A stretch of 64,000 nucleotides of DNA from JBEVJC01 sp040510375 (GTDB lineage: Bacteria; Bacteroidota; Bacteroidia; Chitinophagales; Chitinophagaceae), in assembly GCA_040510375.1 (NCBI GenBank), contig JBEVJC010000010.1:28476-92475 (forward strand). The letters are read 5' to 3'. Shown in pieces: positions 62,463-64,000 of this stretch (positions are counted from its first letter, which is position 1; each line of letters opens with the position of its first letter). The notes below the pieces were generated by a model. That model was not told where the DNA came from. It was given only the letters and a program-made list of their open reading frames with translations, and searched no databases. The position numbers and the translations under genes were made by a program.

Positions 62463-64000
62463 ATGCATCCAGTCCTGAAGGCATGCAAATTGCCCATTCG
62501 TGCGTGGTTACTCCTCACTTTATTTGCTCTTAGTTCGTTCCGGGGATACGCAATCCCGGCATCGATTATAACGCATCCGGCAGATGTTTCCCGTTGTCCG
62601 TATAGTGATGCTGGTTTTTCAGTAACAGCTATTGACGCGGTTTCTTACCAATGGCAGGTGAACATGGGTTCAGGGTTCGAAGACATCGTTGACGGGGGTA
62701 CTTACTTCGGTGCAACCACGGCCGACCTGATATTATCAGCTATTCCTGAGGAAATGAATGGTTATCTCTACCAATGCGTGGTAACCGGGTCAACTGGTCC
62801 GGATGCGATTTCCAATCCGGCTACACTCAGTATATCTTCATTACAGGTCGGTCCGGAACAAACCAGTGTAAGTTGTTTTGGGCAAAGTGATGGCACAGCA
62901 AAGGTTGTATTAACAGGGGGTTCTGGCGTTTATTCCTATTTATGGACAGCATCGGGGAATACTTCCGATTTTGAAGAGTATCTCTCTGCCGGCGTGTATG
63001 AGTGCGAAATTTCGGATGGTGCGGGATGCACGATGATCCAGTCATTTGAAATAACCCAACCAGACCAGCTCGTAGCAGTTCCTTCATTTACTGATATTAC
63101 ATGTGCCGGTCTGAACAACGGGGCAGCTTCTGTTTCTTTGACCGGCGGAACCGGACCCTTCAATTATTTCTGGGATAATAATCAATATACCGATGTGATC
63201 ACTGGTCTCGCTCCCGGGAATTACAGCTGTTATATCACTGACGCGGGTGGGTGTGAATCATTTGCCCAGGTAACAATCTCAGAGCCTGTTCAACTTACCG
63301 TAGTTCCTTCGTACACCAATGTCAGTTGTTCCGGCCAGGCAGACGGATCCGCTACAGTAGCGGTTTCTGGCGGAACGGGTCCTTATACTTATAGCTGGTC
63401 ACCTGCTGTTAGTACCGATGAAAATGCATATAACCTGGCTGCGGGTACTTACACCTGTACCATTACTGATGCTGGTGGTTGTTCTGTTACCGAAACGTTT
63501 AATATCACTGAACCGGATGCATTGACCGTTACACCATCAATAGCAGGGTTAACCTGTCCGGGTGGTGGTAATGCCAGCGTTACGCTCAATGTAACCGGTG
63601 GTACCGGGTCCTATACTTTTTACTGGTTGGGTTCGGGTAAGACAGCTGATACAGAAAGCGGACTTGCTGCAGGTAATTACGATTATACGGTAACCGATGC
63701 GAACGGTTGTGAAATAACGGGGTCGGTAGAGATCACCGATCCAACGCCTGTAACATCAACTTCAACCAGTACCCCGGTATCCTGCTTTGGTGCCGCTGAT
63801 GGTACGGCAACAGTTACGGGAGGCGGTGGAACTCCGGGTTATTCTTATGAGTGGGTGGAATTTGTGGCATTTACTCCTACGGTAACCGGACTGGCAGCCG
63901 GAACATACAACTATATCGTTTATGATCTCAACGGATGTGGTCTTTCGTTTTCTGTAGATGTGGGCAGTCCTCTTGCACTGGCTTCATCTACTACCCAGGT
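62463..64000 (+). CDS. Secreted SprB-repeat protein, 3' partial
   Basis: An open frame of at least 512 codons that runs past the window end; no stop is reached. It starts with a signal peptide (MHPVLKACKLPIRAWLLLTL..., cleavage near residue 29), then an Ig-like domain (about 32-122; SYQWQVNMGSGFEDIVDGGTYFGA), then repeats of about 75 residues. The repeats have the SprB form VSCFGQSDGTA...GGSGVYSYLW...LSAGVYECEISDGAGC...F-I-P. Five are complete (from about 62840, 63070, 63300, 63530 and 63755) and a sixth begins. Such proteins are large T9SS-secreted adhesins used in attachment or gliding; the C-terminal sorting domain would lie outside the window. Confidence 0.88.
   Translation, partial: MHPVLKACKLPIRAWLLLTLFALSSFRGYAIPASIITHPADVSRCPYSDAGFSVTAIDAVSYQWQVNMGSGFEDIVDGGTYFGATTADLILSAIPEEMNGYLYQCVVTGSTGPDAISNPATLSISSLQVGPEQTSVSCFGQSDGTAKVVLTGGSGVYSYLWTASGNTSDFEEYLSAGVYECEISDGAGCTMIQSFEITQPDQLVAVPSFTDITCAGLNNGAASVSLTGGTGPFNYFWDNNQYTDVITGLAPGNYSCYITDAGGCESFAQVTISEPVQLTVVPSYTNVSCSGQADGSATVAVSGGTGPYTYSWSPAVSTDENAYNLAAGTYTCTITDAGGCSVTETFNITEPDALTVTPSIAGLTCPGGGNASVTLNVTGGTGSYTFYWLGSGKTADTESGLAAGNYDYTVTDANGCEITGSVEITDPTPVTSTSTSTPVSCFGAADGTATVTGGGGTPGYSYEWVEFVAFTPTVTGLAAGTYNYIVYDLNGCGLSFSVDVGSPLALASSTTQ

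Overview
The window looks like chromosomal DNA of a Bacteroidota bacterium, probably a Chitinophagaceae-type soil glycan degrader. Several independent signs agree: an adjacent SusC/SusD pair with accessory surface glycan-binding lipoproteins, a type IX secretion C-terminal sorting domain and SprB repeats, TonB-dependent receptors, many AraC-family regulators, and promoters of the Bacteroidota form TTG-N(about 20)-TAnnTTTG. Base composition is even throughout. I found no rRNA, tRNA, CRISPR array, insertion sequence or phage gene. Family names come from motif recognition without a database search.

Layout. 1-2680: end of a VOC/SnoaL protein, a Crp/Fnr regulator with a short-chain dehydrogenase (SDR), and a TPR remnant. 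3042-16907: a polysaccharide utilisation locus (PUL) for a plant beta-glycan, most likely acetylated (gluco)mannan. It holds a convergent GH10 enzyme, a leftward enzyme block (GH26, GH5, CE2-type esterase), a leftward uptake block (SusC, SusD, two glycan-binding proteins) and a divergent AraC regulator. 16908-38243: a series of regulator-SDR pairs mixed with a carbonic anhydrase, a TlpA-type thioredoxin, a MacB-like permease, a PAS histidine kinase, KatG and a patatin. 38491-48290: an M28 peptidase, a T9SS adhesin with an outer-membrane barrel, a Na+/H+ antiporter, a GH18 chitinase and an esterase. 48284-49180: 41-bp tandem repeats and a small HTH/coiled-coil regulator. 49285-52712: a cobalamin riboswitch controlling a BtuB-like receptor and a BtuG-like beta-propeller. 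52730-62235: one leftward block with DUF2130, purK, an RND efflux trio, purE and a putative zinc hydrolase. 62463 to the end: the start of a long SprB-repeat protein.

How the genes work together. In the PUL, surface lipoproteins (GH26, CE2, binding proteins, SusD) would capture, deacetylate and cut the polysaccharide, and SusC would import the oligosaccharides. A strong hairpin separates the uptake block from the enzyme block and probably sets their expression ratio. The most unusual theme is that six SDR oxidoreductases each sit beside a different regulator (Crp/Fnr, HxlR, four AraC). At least three of these have clear operator-like repeats at the SDR promoter: a perfect FNR-type palindrome (1491-1508), an HxlR-type repeat cluster (21103-21150), and a two-helical-turn direct repeat next to a promoter (38270-38336). 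This suggests a set of separately inducible carbonyl or redox-stress modules.
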